Assembly (NCBI GenBank): GCA_035547695.1
Contig: DASZUK010000005.1
Span: 1-64,000, forward strand
DNA: 64,000 nt
Source of the DNA: DASZUK01 sp035547695
Lineage (GTDB): Bacteria > Actinomycetota > Acidimicrobiia > Acidimicrobiales > RAAP-2
Reading direction: 5' to 3'
Positions 41,591 through 49,891 of the stretch are shown one piece after another. The notes below the pieces were generated by a model. It was not told the origin of the DNA. It saw nothing but the letters and a program-made list of their open reading frames with translations, and did no database searches. Each line of letters opens with the position of its first letter. Position 1 is the stretch's first letter. The position numbers were made by a program, and so were the translations under genes.

Positions 41591-42679
41591 ATGCCGACGA
41601 CCGTGAACGCCGTGGTGGCCAGGGGCAAGGGGGAGCCGGTGGAGGTGGTGCCGATCGTGGTGCCGGACCCGGGCCCCGGGGAGGTGGTGGTGGACGTGCG
41701 GGCCTGCGGGGTGTGCCACACCGACCTGCACTACCGGGAGGGGGCCATCAACGACGAGTTCCCGTTCCTGCTCGGCCACGAGGCCGCCGGGGTGGTCTCG
41801 GCGGTGGGCGACGGGGTCACCGAGGTGGGCGCCGGGGACTACGTGGTGCTGGCCTGGCGGGCGCCCTGCGGCACCTGCCGGTCGTGCCGGCGAGGCCGGC
41901 CGTGGTATTGCTTCGACAGCGCCAACGCCCGGCAGCCGATGACCCTGGAGGACGGCACCCCGCTGAGCCCGGCGCTGGGCATCGGGGCGTTCGCCCACAA
42001 GACGCTGGTGGCCGCCGGGCAGGCCGTGAAGATCGACCCGGCCGCCCGGCCGGAGGCGGCGGGGTTGATCGGCTGCGGGGTGATGGCCGGGTTCGGGGCG
42101 GCGGTGAACACCGGCGGGGTGTCCCGGGGGGACACGGTGGCCGTCATCGGCTGCGGCGGGGTCGGCAACGCGGCCATCGCCGGGGCGGCCGTGGCCGGGG
42201 CCCGGACGATCATCGCCGTGGACGTCGACGACCGGAAGCTGGAGTGGGCCCGGCGGTTCGGGGCGACGGACACGGTGGACTCGCGGACCACCGACCCGGT
42301 GGAGGCCATCCGGGAGCTGACCGGCGGCAACGGGGCCGACGTGGTGATCGAGGCGGTGGGCCGGCCGGAGACCTACCGGCAGGCCTTCTTCGCCCGGGAC
42401 CTGGCCGGCACCCTGGTGCAGGTGGGGGTGCCGGACCCGGCGATGGCCGTCGAGCTGCCGATGATCGAGCTGTTCGGCCGCGGCGGGGCCCTGAAATCGT
42501 CGTGGTACGGGGACTGCCTGCCCACCCGGGACTTCCCGATGCTCATCGACCTGTACCTGACCGGGCGCCTGGACCTGGACGGGTTCGTCACCGAGACCAT
42601 CGGCCTCGGTGACGTCGAAGAGGCGTTCGCCCGCATGGGGCGGGGCGAGGTGCTCCGGTCGGTGGTGGTCATCGGGTAG
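41591..42679 (+). CDS. mscR: S-(hydroxymethyl)mycothiol dehydrogenase (zinc alcohol dehydrogenase)
   Basis: 362 residues. Oxidises the formaldehyde-mycothiol adduct and reduces S-nitrosomycothiol. The sequence follows the MscR/AdhE2 branch very closely: ARGKGEPVEVVPIVVPDPGPGE, the catalytic-zinc Cys in ACGVCHTDLHYREG, GHEAAGVVSAVG, structural-zinc Cys in CGTCRSCRRGRPWYCFD, the Rossmann AVIGCGGVGNAAIAG and KSSWYGDCLPTRDFP. This implies mycothiol in the host. Formaldehyde is released during P450 14-demethylation as formate or formaldehyde-level carbon, so co-location with CYP51 may be functional. GGGAGGTGCCGGG precedes the ATG. Confidence 0.9.
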   Translation: MPTTVNAVVARGKGEPVEVVPIVVPDPGPGEVVVDVRACGVCHTDLHYREGAINDEFPFLLGHEAAGVVSAVGDGVTEVGAGDYVVLAWRAPCGTCRSCRRGRPWYCFDSANARQPMTLEDGTPLSPALGIGAFAHKTLVAAGQAVKIDPAARPEAAGLIGCGVMAGFGAAVNTGGVSRGDTVAVIGCGGVGNAAIAGAAVAGARTIIAVDVDDRKLEWARRFGATDTVDSRTTDPVEAIRELTGGNGADVVIEAVGRPETYRQAFFARDLAGTLVQVGVPDPAMAVELPMIELFGRGGALKSSWYGDCLPTRDFPMLIDLYLTGRLDLDGFVTETIGLGDVEEAFARMGRGEVLRSVVVIG

Positions 42680-42682
42680 GGG

Positions 42683-44992
42683 TCACCTGGCGGTGAGGTC
42701 GTAGACGGTCACCCCGCCCACCGTCTTGGCGGTGTAGTGGCTCTCCACCCAGGCCGTGATCCGGCTGGCGTCGCCGGTGCCCGTGCCGCCGGCACCACCG
42801 AACCCACCGCCACCGCCACCGAACCCGCCGCCGCCGGCGATGAACCAGTGGATCTTGCCCTGGCGGACGTACTGCTCGAACTGGGCCAGGCTGGGGGCCG
42901 GGTCGGTGCCGTTGAACCCGCCGATCGCCATGACCGGGTCGCCGGTGGCCAACTGGTAGCCGGAGGCCGCGTTGGCGCCGACGGTGGCGGCCACCCAGCG
43001 GTACCGGCCGGCGCCGGCCGACAGCAGCCTGGTCAGGGCGGCGTCCGGGGTGCTGCCGTTGAGGAGCCCTCCGGCCGCCCCGCCGCCCTGGCCACCGCCG
43101 AACCCTCCCCCGCCGGGGAACCCACCGGCCCGCCCGGTACCCGGCCGCCCGGTGCTGCCCTGCCCGGTGCTGCCCTGCCCGCCGGCCGTGCCGGCGCCGG
43201 GAGGCGCGAACGATCCCCGCTGCCCCAGCCCGCCGCCGGGGAACCCGCCGGTGGTACCGCCACCGATGGTTCCGCCACCGACGGTTCCGCCGGGCGCACC
43301 GCCGGGGAAGCCCCCGCCGCCGGCACCCGGACCACCACCGGGGAAGCCTCCGCCGCCACCCGGACCGCCACCGGGGAAGCCCCCGCCGGTTGTCGGACCG
43401 GCCGAGGGGATGGAGCCGCCGTGGGGGGTGGCCACGGTGTCGAGGCTGTAGGCCGCCGGGGCGGCCAGCCCCAGCACCACCCCGGCCGTGCCCACCGCCA
43501 GGGCCACCTTGCCCCGAAGCCGTGGGGCCGTGGCCACTCCGGCGGCGACGGCCAGCCCGCCGACGAGGACGACCCAGCGCAGCCACGGGTACCAGGTCGG
43601 TGACCGGTCCAGGAGGACGAAGCCCCAGACCGCGGTGGCGGCCAGGGCGAGGCCCAGGCCGAGCCGACAGAACCACTGGTCGCGCCGGCGCCAGAGCACG
43701 GCGGTCCCGATGCCGACCAGGGCGGCCACCGCCGGGGCGAGGGCGACGGTGTAGTAGGGGTGGATGATGCCGTCGGCGTAGCTGAACAGGAGGCCGGTGA
43801 GGAGGAGCCAACCGCCCCAGAGCACCACGGCGGCCCGGAGGCGGTCCCGGCGGGGAGCCCGCCAGGTCAGCCAGAGGACGGCCACCAAGAGGACGACGGC
43901 GGCCGGTATCAGCCAGGAGATCTGCCCGCCCATCTCCGGCAGGAACAGCCGGTCCCAGCCGGTCGGTCCCCACTGGGAGCCGCCGCCCGGGCTGCCGCCG
44001 ACGCTGCCGGACTCGTTGCCGGTCAGCCGGCCGAAGCCGTTGTAGCCGAAGATGAGGTTGAAGAGGTTGTTGTCCTGGGACCCGCCGATGTACGGCCGGT
44101 CGGCCGCCGGGGTCAACTGCACAGCGGCCACCCACCAGCCGCCGGCCACCACCACGGCCACCCCGGCGACCACCATCTGCCACAGCCGGCGGCCCAGCTT
44201 GGGCGGGCCGGCCAGCAGGTAGACGGCGGCGAACACCGGCACCACGATCAGGGCCTGCAGCATCTTGGTGAGGAACCCCAGCCCGACCAGGGACCCGGCC
44301 AGCACCAGCCAGCCGGTGCGGCCGCCGTCGACGGCCCGGACCACGGCGTAGGCGGCGGCCACCAGCAGCAGCACCAGCAGGGCGTCGGGGTTGTCGAACC
44401 GGAACATCAGGGCGGCCACCGGCGTCAGCGCCAGCACCGCGCCGGCCAGCAGCCCGGCGCCGGCGGAGGACCACCGGCGGACCGCCAGGTACAGTACCCC
44501 GACCGACGCCACCCCCTCCAACGCCTGCGGCACCAGGATGCTCCAGGCGTTGACCCCGAACAGCCGGGCGGACAGGTCCATCACCCACAGCGACCCCGGC
44601 GGCTTGTCGACGGTGATGAAGTTGGAGGCGTCGAAGGACCCGAAGAAGAAGGCCTTCCAGCTCGTGCTGCCGGCCTGCACCGCGGCGGCGTAGAAGCTGT
44701 TGGCCCAGCCCGACGCCCCGAGGTCCCAGAGGTAGAGGACGGCGGTGGCGGCCAGCAGCCCGAGCAGGCAGGGGCGGACCCAGGCCGGGTCGGCCGGGCG
44801 GCCCCGGAGGAACCGCCGGACCCAGCCGCCGCGGCGGTCGGTGGGACCGCGGCCAGCCGGGCCGGGCGGCTCCTCCGGACGGCCTCCCGGGACCCGGGTC
44901 GCCGGGGTGGGCTCCCCCGCCGGCCGGGCCGGTCCGAGAGGGGCCTCGGGGTCGGGGGGTCGGTCAGGGGGCCAGTCGGTAACGGTCGGCAC
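42683..44992 (-). CDS. GT39/ArnT-like membrane mannosyltransferase with Gly-rich insertion
   Basis: About 769 residues. A Pro-rich cytoplasmic N-terminus precedes about a dozen transmembrane segments with ArnT/PMT-type motifs, including FITVDKPPGSLWVMDLSARLFG and RFDNPDALLVLLLVAAAY. Such enzymes transfer sugars from polyprenyl phosphate to protein or lipid outside the membrane. After the last membrane segment, about 130 residues of Gly/Pro repeats (GGGFPGGGPG type) lead to an extracytoplasmic domain with TPDAALTRLLSAGAGRYRWVAATVGANAASGYQLATGDPVMAIGGFNG and a final HYTAKTVGGVTVYDLTAR. The start is uncertain (GTG 44992, or GTG 45061). It is divergent from csoR. Confidence 0.82.
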   Translation of the reverse strand: MPTVTDWPPDRPPDPEAPLGPARPAGEPTPATRVPGGRPEEPPGPAGRGPTDRRGGWVRRFLRGRPADPAWVRPCLLGLLAATAVLYLWDLGASGWANSFYAAAVQAGSTSWKAFFFGSFDASNFITVDKPPGSLWVMDLSARLFGVNAWSILVPQALEGVASVGVLYLAVRRWSSAGAGLLAGAVLALTPVAALMFRFDNPDALLVLLLVAAAYAVVRAVDGGRTGWLVLAGSLVGLGFLTKMLQALIVVPVFAAVYLLAGPPKLGRRLWQMVVAGVAVVVAGGWWVAAVQLTPAADRPYIGGSQDNNLFNLIFGYNGFGRLTGNESGSVGGSPGGGSQWGPTGWDRLFLPEMGGQISWLIPAAVVLLVAVLWLTWRAPRRDRLRAAVVLWGGWLLLTGLLFSYADGIIHPYYTVALAPAVAALVGIGTAVLWRRRDQWFCRLGLGLALAATAVWGFVLLDRSPTWYPWLRWVVLVGGLAVAAGVATAPRLRGKVALAVGTAGVVLGLAAPAAYSLDTVATPHGGSIPSAGPTTGGGFPGGGPGGGGGFPGGGPGAGGGGFPGGAPGGTVGGGTIGGGTTGGFPGGGLGQRGSFAPPGAGTAGGQGSTGQGSTGRPGTGRAGGFPGGGGFGGGQGGGAAGGLLNGSTPDAALTRLLSAGAGRYRWVAATVGANAASGYQLATGDPVMAIGGFNGTDPAPSLAQFEQYVRQGKIHWFIAGGGGFGGGGGGFGGAGGTGTGDASRITAWVESHYTAKTVGGVTVYDLTAR

Positions 44993-45062
44993 GCACCGAC
45001 TCTGCCGGCCGGACCTTTGCTCCCGGTGTGGGCGATCTGGCAGCGACCTGTGAATCCGCACG

Positions 45063-45105
45063 TGGACGCCGGCCGGGTCTGTACCTATACTCCCTACGGG
45101 TATAG
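45063..45105 (+). promoter_or_regulatory. csoR promoter with CsoR-type operator
   Basis: TGGACG (45063-45068), 17 bp, TATACT (45086-45091) forms a promoter. CTATAC-TCCCTACGG-GTATAG (45085-45105) is an inverted repeat with the G/C centre typical of CsoR operators (TATACCC...GGGTATA type). It covers the -10 and start site, so metal-bound CsoR release would open it. Confidence 0.75.
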
Positions 45106-45141
45106 AGGACCGGTCGTCCGCCGACGTCGCGAGGAGGCCAC

Positions 45142-45426
45142 ATGGACCCGGGGTACAGCGCCAACAAGGAGGCCGTCCAGAAGCGGCTGCGCCGCATCGA
45201 GGGCCAGGTGCGCGGGCTGCAGCGGATGGTGGACGAGGACCGGTACTGCATCAACGTCCTGGAGCAGGTGTCCGCGGTCACCCGGGCGCTGCAGTCGGTG
45301 GCGCTGCAGTTGCTGGACGACCACCTGTCGCACTGCGTCAGCGACGCCGTCGGGGAGGGCGGCGACCAGGCCGCCGTCCGCATCGCCGAGGCGTCCGCCG
45401 CCATCGCCCGGCTGGTCAGGTCCTGA
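45142..45426 (+). CDS. csoR: CsoR-family metal-sensing repressor
   Basis: 94-residue all-helical repressor. The copper triad is intact: Cys36 (RYCINVL), His61 and Cys65 (DDHLSHCVSD). The N-terminal helix KEAVQKRLRRIEGQVRGLQRMVDEDR is the family DNA-binding face. Cu(I) binding releases DNA. GAGGAGGCCAC precedes the ATG, and the operator lies about 40 bp upstream. It is followed after 10 bp by the permease gene, the likely regulated effector. Confidence 0.92.
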   Translation: MDPGYSANKEAVQKRLRRIEGQVRGLQRMVDEDRYCINVLEQVSAVTRALQSVALQLLDDHLSHCVSDAVGEGGDQAAVRIAEASAAIARLVRS

Positions 45427-45436
45427 CCCTGCGGCC

Positions 45437-46714
45437 GTGACCGTCCTGGACGACATCGGCCGCAGCCTGCGGGAGGGCCTGTTCATGTTCTGGCAGACCC
45501 TGTGGCCGCTGATCCTGGGGTTCGGGCTGTCCGGGGTGGTGCAGGCGTTCGTGAGCCGCCGCACCATGCAACGGGCCATGGGCGACCACCGGCCGGCCGC
45601 GGTGGCCCGGGCCACCGGGTTCGGCATGGTGTCGTCGTCGTGCTCCTACTCGGCCTCCGCCATGGCCAAGTCCATGGTGGCCAAGGGGGCCGACTTCCTG
45701 ACCGCCATGGTGTTCATGTTCGCCTCCACCAACCTGGTCATCGAGCTCGGCATCGTCCTGGTCGTGCTGATGGGCTGGCAGTTCGCGGCCAGCGAGTTCG
45801 TCGGCGGCGCCATCATGATCGTGCTGCTGGTCGTCGTCGGCGGCCTGTTCCTGGCCGGCCGCACCGTGGAACGGGCCCGCCGCCGCCTGGCCGACGACGC
45901 CGGGGACGGCCACGGCGCCGGCCACGGGGACGGGGGCGGTTGCCACGGGGGCAGCGACCCGGCACCGTCGCCCCGGCGGCAGTGGCGGGAGAAGGGGAAG
46001 TGGGCGGACGCCGCCACCTACTCGATCGCCGACCTGACCATGCTGCGCAAGGAGCTGGTGATCGGCTACACCGTGGCCGGGTTCCTGGCGGTGCTGGTGC
46101 CGACGGACGTCTGGAACGACGTGTTCGTCCACGGGCACGGGTTCTGGACCAGCCTCGAGAACGTGGTGGTGGGCCCGTTCATCGCCGTGGTCAGCTTCGT
46201 GTGCTCGATCGGCAACGTGCCGCTGGCCGCCGCCCTGTGGAACGGCGGCATCTCGTTCGGCGGGGTGGTGTCGTTCATCTTCGCCGACCTGATCACGTTC
46301 CCGCTGCTGCTGGTGTACCGCCGGTACTACGGCACCCGGCTGACCCTGCGGATGCTGGCGGTGTTCTGGGGGGTGATGTCGCTGGCCGGGTTGGCCACCG
46401 AGGGCATCTTCCGGGCGGCCGGGCTGGTGCCGACGGACCGGTCGGTGCAGGTGGCCGGGGCCCGGTTCTCCTGGGACTACACCACCTGGCTCAACATCGT
46501 GTTCCTGGTGCTGCTGGCCGTCATGTACTGGGCGTACCGGAACCGGGAGCGGTTGGGCGGTGGTGACGAGTACGCCCTGGACCCGGTGTGCGGCATGCAG
46601 GTCCGCAAGGCCGAGGCGCTGGCGACCCGGACCGTCGGCGGCCGCCGGCACTACTTCTGCTCCGACCATTGCGCCGAGCGGTTCTCCGCCAGCCGGGTCG
46701 ACGCCGATCCGTAG
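45437..46714 (+). CDS. ArsP/UPF0718-type permease with C-terminal YHS domain
   Basis: 425 residues. Eight or so membrane segments of the DUF318/ArsP permease family, in two halves: GMVSSSCSYSASAMAKSMV in the first and FVCSIGNVPLAAALWNGG in the second, each with a membrane Cys. They are joined by a His/Gly-rich cytoplasmic loop (GDGHGAGHGDGGGCHGGS), a likely metal-binding segment. The C-terminal YHS domain, LDPVCGMQVRKAEA ... HYFCSDHCAERF, is a metal-handling ribbon. With csoR upstream it is probably a copper (or other soft-metal) exporter. GTG 45437 is the inferred start. Confidence 0.85.
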   Translation: MTVLDDIGRSLREGLFMFWQTLWPLILGFGLSGVVQAFVSRRTMQRAMGDHRPAAVARATGFGMVSSSCSYSASAMAKSMVAKGADFLTAMVFMFASTNLVIELGIVLVVLMGWQFAASEFVGGAIMIVLLVVVGGLFLAGRTVERARRRLADDAGDGHGAGHGDGGGCHGGSDPAPSPRRQWREKGKWADAATYSIADLTMLRKELVIGYTVAGFLAVLVPTDVWNDVFVHGHGFWTSLENVVVGPFIAVVSFVCSIGNVPLAAALWNGGISFGGVVSFIFADLITFPLLLVYRRYYGTRLTLRMLAVFWGVMSLAGLATEGIFRAAGLVPTDRSVQVAGARFSWDYTTWLNIVFLVLLAVMYWAYRNRERLGGGDEYALDPVCGMQVRKAEALATRTVGGRRHYFCSDHCAERFSASRVDADP

Positions 46715-46746
46715 CGGCCCCTCGGCGGCCCCTCGGCGGCCCGTCC
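46714..46746. repeat. 11-bp tandem units at the permease stop
   Basis: GCGGCCCCTCG occurs at 46714-46724 and 46725-46735, with a degenerate third unit to 46746. The first base is the G of the TAG stop (46712-46714). Confidence 0.88.
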
Positions 46747-46759
46747 GATCGTCGGACGG
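46741..46759. terminator. Hairpin between convergent permease and ligase genes
   Basis: CCGTCCGA-TCG-TCGGACGG forms a perfect 8-bp stem with a 3-nt loop between two converging genes. There is no T-run, so it may act as a bidirectional intrinsic-like terminator. Confidence 0.5.
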
Positions 46760-46783
46760 TTCCGCCGGACGGGTCCCGCCGGA

Positions 46784-47812
46784 TCAGGCCCCGGGGGACT
46801 CCCGGACCACCTCGGTGGCGGCCTTGTCGTCGCGGAGGCCGAGGTACCGGGGCTGGCGGAGCTTGCCGTCGGTGGTCCACTCGGAGAACCCGATCTCGGC
46901 CACCAGCTCCGGCCGCACCCAGTGGGCCCGTTCGGTGGGGCCGCCGGCCCGGGCGAACGGCGACCTCGGGACCACCAGCCGGTCCAGCCGGTCCCGGAGG
47001 GCGGTGAGGGTGGGGCGGTCGTAGCCGGTGCCGACCTTGCCGGCGTACCGCAGCTCGCCGTCCTGGTAGTAGCCGACCAGCAGGGCGCCGAAGCCGGTGC
47101 GGGTGCCGGCGGGGTCCGTGAACCCCCCGACCACCATCTCCTGGCCGGCGGCGCACTTGAACTTCAGCCAGTCCGGCGACCGGCCGGCCCGGTACGGGGC
47201 GTCGGCCCGCTTGGCGATCACCCCCTCCCAGCGGCGGGCGCAGGCCTCGGCGAAGAAGGCCTCCCCCTCGGTGTTGCGGTGGGCGGTGTACCGCAACGGG
47301 TCCCCGAAGGTGAACACCTTGCGGAGCAGGGCCTTCCGGTCGCGCAGCGGCAGGGCGGTGACGTCGAAGCCGTCCAGCCACAGCAGGTCGAACAGGTAGT
47401 AGTACACCGCCACCGGGCTGCGGCGGGCCACCGCCGGATCGGTGATGCCCATTCGCTGCTGCAGCCGGCTGAAGCTGGTCTGGCCGCGGTCCATGGCCAC
47501 CACCTCGCCGTCGACGATCCAGCCGGTCGCCCCGGCCGACCGGTCGGCCAGCGCGTCGACCAGCTCGGGGTAGGTGCCGTCCAGCACCTTGCGGTTCCGG
47601 GACAGCAGGCCCACCCGGTGGCCGTCGTAGAACGCCAGGCACCGCTCGCCGTCCAGCTTCCGCTCGTACAGCCACCGGGAGTCGGAGAACCGGCGGTCGG
47701 TCAGGGTGGCCAGCATCGGCGGCACCCAGTCCGGCAGGTGCACCGCCCTGAGCAGCCGCTGCCGGTCGACCGGCAGGGCCTCCAGCAGCCCGGTGCCCGG
47801 CAGCCTCTGCAT
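46784..47812 (-). CDS. ATP-dependent DNA ligase, LigD-type ligase domain
   Basis: 342 residues. The adenylation domain has the nucleotidyl-Lys motif YERKLDGERCLAF, motif III/IIIa DGEVVAMDRGQTSFSRLQ, IV WEGVIAKRADAPY and V WLKFKC. The OB-fold follows. This is the LIG module of non-homologous end joining, here as a separate gene. ATG 47812 overlaps the stop of the phosphoesterase gene by one base (TGATG). No polymerase domain and no Ku gene are in the window. Confidence 0.88.
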   Translation of the reverse strand: MQRLPGTGLLEALPVDRQRLLRAVHLPDWVPPMLATLTDRRFSDSRWLYERKLDGERCLAFYDGHRVGLLSRNRKVLDGTYPELVDALADRSAGATGWIVDGEVVAMDRGQTSFSRLQQRMGITDPAVARRSPVAVYYYLFDLLWLDGFDVTALPLRDRKALLRKVFTFGDPLRYTAHRNTEGEAFFAEACARRWEGVIAKRADAPYRAGRSPDWLKFKCAAGQEMVVGGFTDPAGTRTGFGALLVGYYQDGELRYAGKVGTGYDRPTLTALRDRLDRLVVPRSPFARAGGPTERAHWVRPELVAEIGFSEWTTDGKLRQPRYLGLRDDKAATEVVRESPGA

Positions 47813-48483
47813 CAGGACGCCGGCCGCCGCGGTGACCGGCGGGATGGCCGGCGGCCGGCGGCCACGTCGTCGAGGGACCGGCCGGTCTTCACCGAGTCCG
47901 GCTGGTCGGCCACCACGTCGCTGCCCGGCCGGGCCCGGTCGTCGTCCTCCTTCACCAGGAGCCATGCCGCCTTCGCCCCCCGCCCGTCCTGGCCCTCCCG
48001 CCGGAACCGGGTCAGGGCGAACCGGCCCGTCAGCTTCTTGCCGGACAGCTCGAAGCTGACGTGGCCGTGGTCGATGGCGTCGCCCATCGGCACCGCCTCG
48101 CCCTTCTTCTCGGTGGTGTTCCGGTAGGTGCCGGCGTCCCACACCAGCACCGTCCCCCCGCCGTACTCCCCCGCCGGGATGGTCCCCTCGAACGTCCGGT
48201 AGTCCAGCGGATGGTCCTCGGTGGGCACCGCCAGCCGCTTCACCGACGGGTCCAGCGACGGCCCCTTCGGGACCGCCCAGGACTTCATCACCCCGTCCAC
48301 CTCCAGCCGGAAGTCGTAGTGCAGCCGGCTGGCGTCGTGCTTCTGCACCACGAACCGCGGCTTCGACCGTCGCGGCCGTTCCTGGCCGCCGTCCCCGCTG
48401 GGCTCCCCGGTCCGGCCGAAGTCCCGCTTGGACCGGTAGGTGTCGAGCTGGTCGCCGCGGGCCACAGCCAAGTCATACCCCAC
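47812..48483 (-). CDS. DNA 3'-phosphoesterase, LigD-type PE domain
   Basis: 223 residues. The family core is FVVQKHDASRLHYDFRLEVDGVMKSWAVPKGPSLDP, then EDHPLDYRTFEGTIPAGEYGGGTVLVWD and KLTGRFALTR. His and Asp of HDASRLHYDF are the catalytic metal ligands. It trims 3' ends by removing phosphate or ribonucleotides at breaks. In many bacteria this module is part of one LigD chain; here it is a separate gene coupled to the ligase. The C-terminus is Arg/Ser-rich. GTG 48483 is a probable start. Confidence 0.85.
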   Translation of the reverse strand: MGYDLAVARGDQLDTYRSKRDFGRTGEPSGDGGQERPRRSKPRFVVQKHDASRLHYDFRLEVDGVMKSWAVPKGPSLDPSVKRLAVPTEDHPLDYRTFEGTIPAGEYGGGTVLVWDAGTYRNTTEKKGEAVPMGDAIDHGHVSFELSGKKLTGRFALTRFRREGQDGRGAKAAWLLVKEDDDRARPGSDVVADQPDSVKTGRSLDDVAAGRRPSRRSPRRPAS

Positions 48484-48662
48484 CGGTCCGGTACCTGCGC
48501 CGCCGGTGGCGCACCGCCGTTTGCCGGCGGCGGCGGCCGGGAGCCCCCGGGTGGGGGCCGGCCGGGCCGTTCGGGGCCTGTTCCAAGGGCTGCCTATATC
48601 ATCGCGAACCGGCGGGAATAGTGCCCGGTGGGACGTCGGAGCGAACCGAAGGAGGGGCGACG

Positions 48663-49589
48663 ATGGGCGCGGTGACGGTGGACGCAGGCGACGGGCTCGG
48701 GGCGACCGAGCCGCTGGAGCCGTTCGGCCTGCTGGTGCGGGACTGGGACTTCTCGGCCTGCACCCCCGAGCGGGGCGACCTGCTGGTCCGGGCGCTGGCC
48801 GACCACCACGTGCTGGTGTTCCGGGGCCACCCGGCGGTGGCCGACGCCGACCTGGTCCGGTGGGCCCGACGGTTCGGCAGCGTGGACGAGTCCCCGTTCG
48901 CCATGCCCCGCCGCACCCTGGCCGACCGGGGGTTCCCGGAGATCTACGTGGTGTCCAACATCACCGAGAACGGCGACCCCATCGGGATCGGCCGGGGGGC
49001 GTCCACCCTCAACTGGCACTCCGACTACGCCTTCGAGGACCGGGTGTCCTGCGCCGGCCTCCTCGACGCCGTCGAGCTCCCGGCCAGCGGCGGCGGGGAC
49101 ACGTCGTTCTGCGACATGTACGCCGTCTTCGACGCCCTGCCGCCCGGCGACCGGGACGCCCTCCGGCACGCCACCGTCCTCCACCAGTCCGACGCCTCCT
49201 ACGTCGTCGGCGACCTGGCCACCGTCGACACCTTCGACAAGGTCCACCCCATCGCCGCCGACGACGACAACATCCGCCGGGCCGTCCATCCCGCCCTGGT
49301 GGCCAACCCCCACAGCGGCCGGGTGGCCGTGTACGTGAACCCGTCCAACGTCACCGCCATCGACGGCGTCGACGAGGACACCAGTGCCCGCGTCCTCGAC
49401 GCCGTCTTCTCCCGCCTCGGCGACCCGGCGTTCACCCTCACCCACCGATGGGAGGTCGGTGACCTCGTCATCTGGGACCAGCTCGGCCTGAACCACGCCC
49501 GGACGTCCTTCGACAACACCGAACGGCGGTACCTGCGGCAGATCACCGTGGTCGAGGACTCGGGGAAGCCGGTGTTCCTGGGCGACTGA
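48663..49589 (+). CDS. TauD/TfdA-family Fe(II)/2-oxoglutarate dioxygenase
   Basis: 308 residues. The metal facial triad is visible as WHSDYAF (His, Asp) and the distal His in NHARTSFDNTERRYLRQI, with the 2-oxoglutarate Arg in the same C-terminal segment. The family hydroxylates sulfonates, aryloxyalkanoates or other small acids. The substrate is unknown. AAGGAGGGGCGACG sits before the ATG. A 57-codon ORF follows in the same direction. Confidence 0.88.
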   Translation: MGAVTVDAGDGLGATEPLEPFGLLVRDWDFSACTPERGDLLVRALADHHVLVFRGHPAVADADLVRWARRFGSVDESPFAMPRRTLADRGFPEIYVVSNITENGDPIGIGRGASTLNWHSDYAFEDRVSCAGLLDAVELPASGGGDTSFCDMYAVFDALPPGDRDALRHATVLHQSDASYVVGDLATVDTFDKVHPIAADDDNIRRAVHPALVANPHSGRVAVYVNPSNVTAIDGVDEDTSARVLDAVFSRLGDPAFTLTHRWEVGDLVIWDQLGLNHARTSFDNTERRYLRQITVVEDSGKPVFLGD

Positions 49590-49701
49590 CCTCGCCGGCA
49601 CCGGCCGGACCCACCCGCCTTCGTTGGGCGGGACCGGTCTCCATGCGCGATGCTCGTCCGGCAGCACCGCCGATCAGCCCGGACAACCCATCAGGAGCCC
49701 A

Positions 49702-49875
49702 GTGCCCGACACCCTGTTCCTCCCCGACCACATCGACGTGACGTCCTACGACGACTGGTCCGAGGTCAGCGGCGACATCAGGGAACGGTTCCCCGTCGTG
49801 CCCGAGCCGGTGCCCGAGCCGGCCCTACGCGCCACCCTCGGGATCTCGGACCGCACGGTCCAAAAGGGCTGGTGA
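49702..49875 (+). CDS. Small protein downstream of the dioxygenase (57 aa)
   Basis: A 57-residue acidic product, starting PDTLFLPDHIDVTSYDDW after GTG and ending SDRTVQKGW. AGGAG precedes the GTG at a four-base spacing, which supports translation. It has no Cys, signal peptide or recognised motif. The position between a dioxygenase and a YggU gene might make it a peptide substrate or a small accessory protein, but this is speculative. Confidence 0.55.
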   Translation: MPDTLFLPDHIDVTSYDDWSEVSGDIRERFPVVPEPVPEPALRATLGISDRTVQKGW

Positions 49876-49891
49876 CCCCAGGCGCCGGAAC

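Noticed and set aside
43760..45436. Frame extending the permease gene upstream by about 560 codons
   Set aside because: The extension is antisense to the GT39 gene and overlaps csoR; the permease itself starts at GTG 45437.
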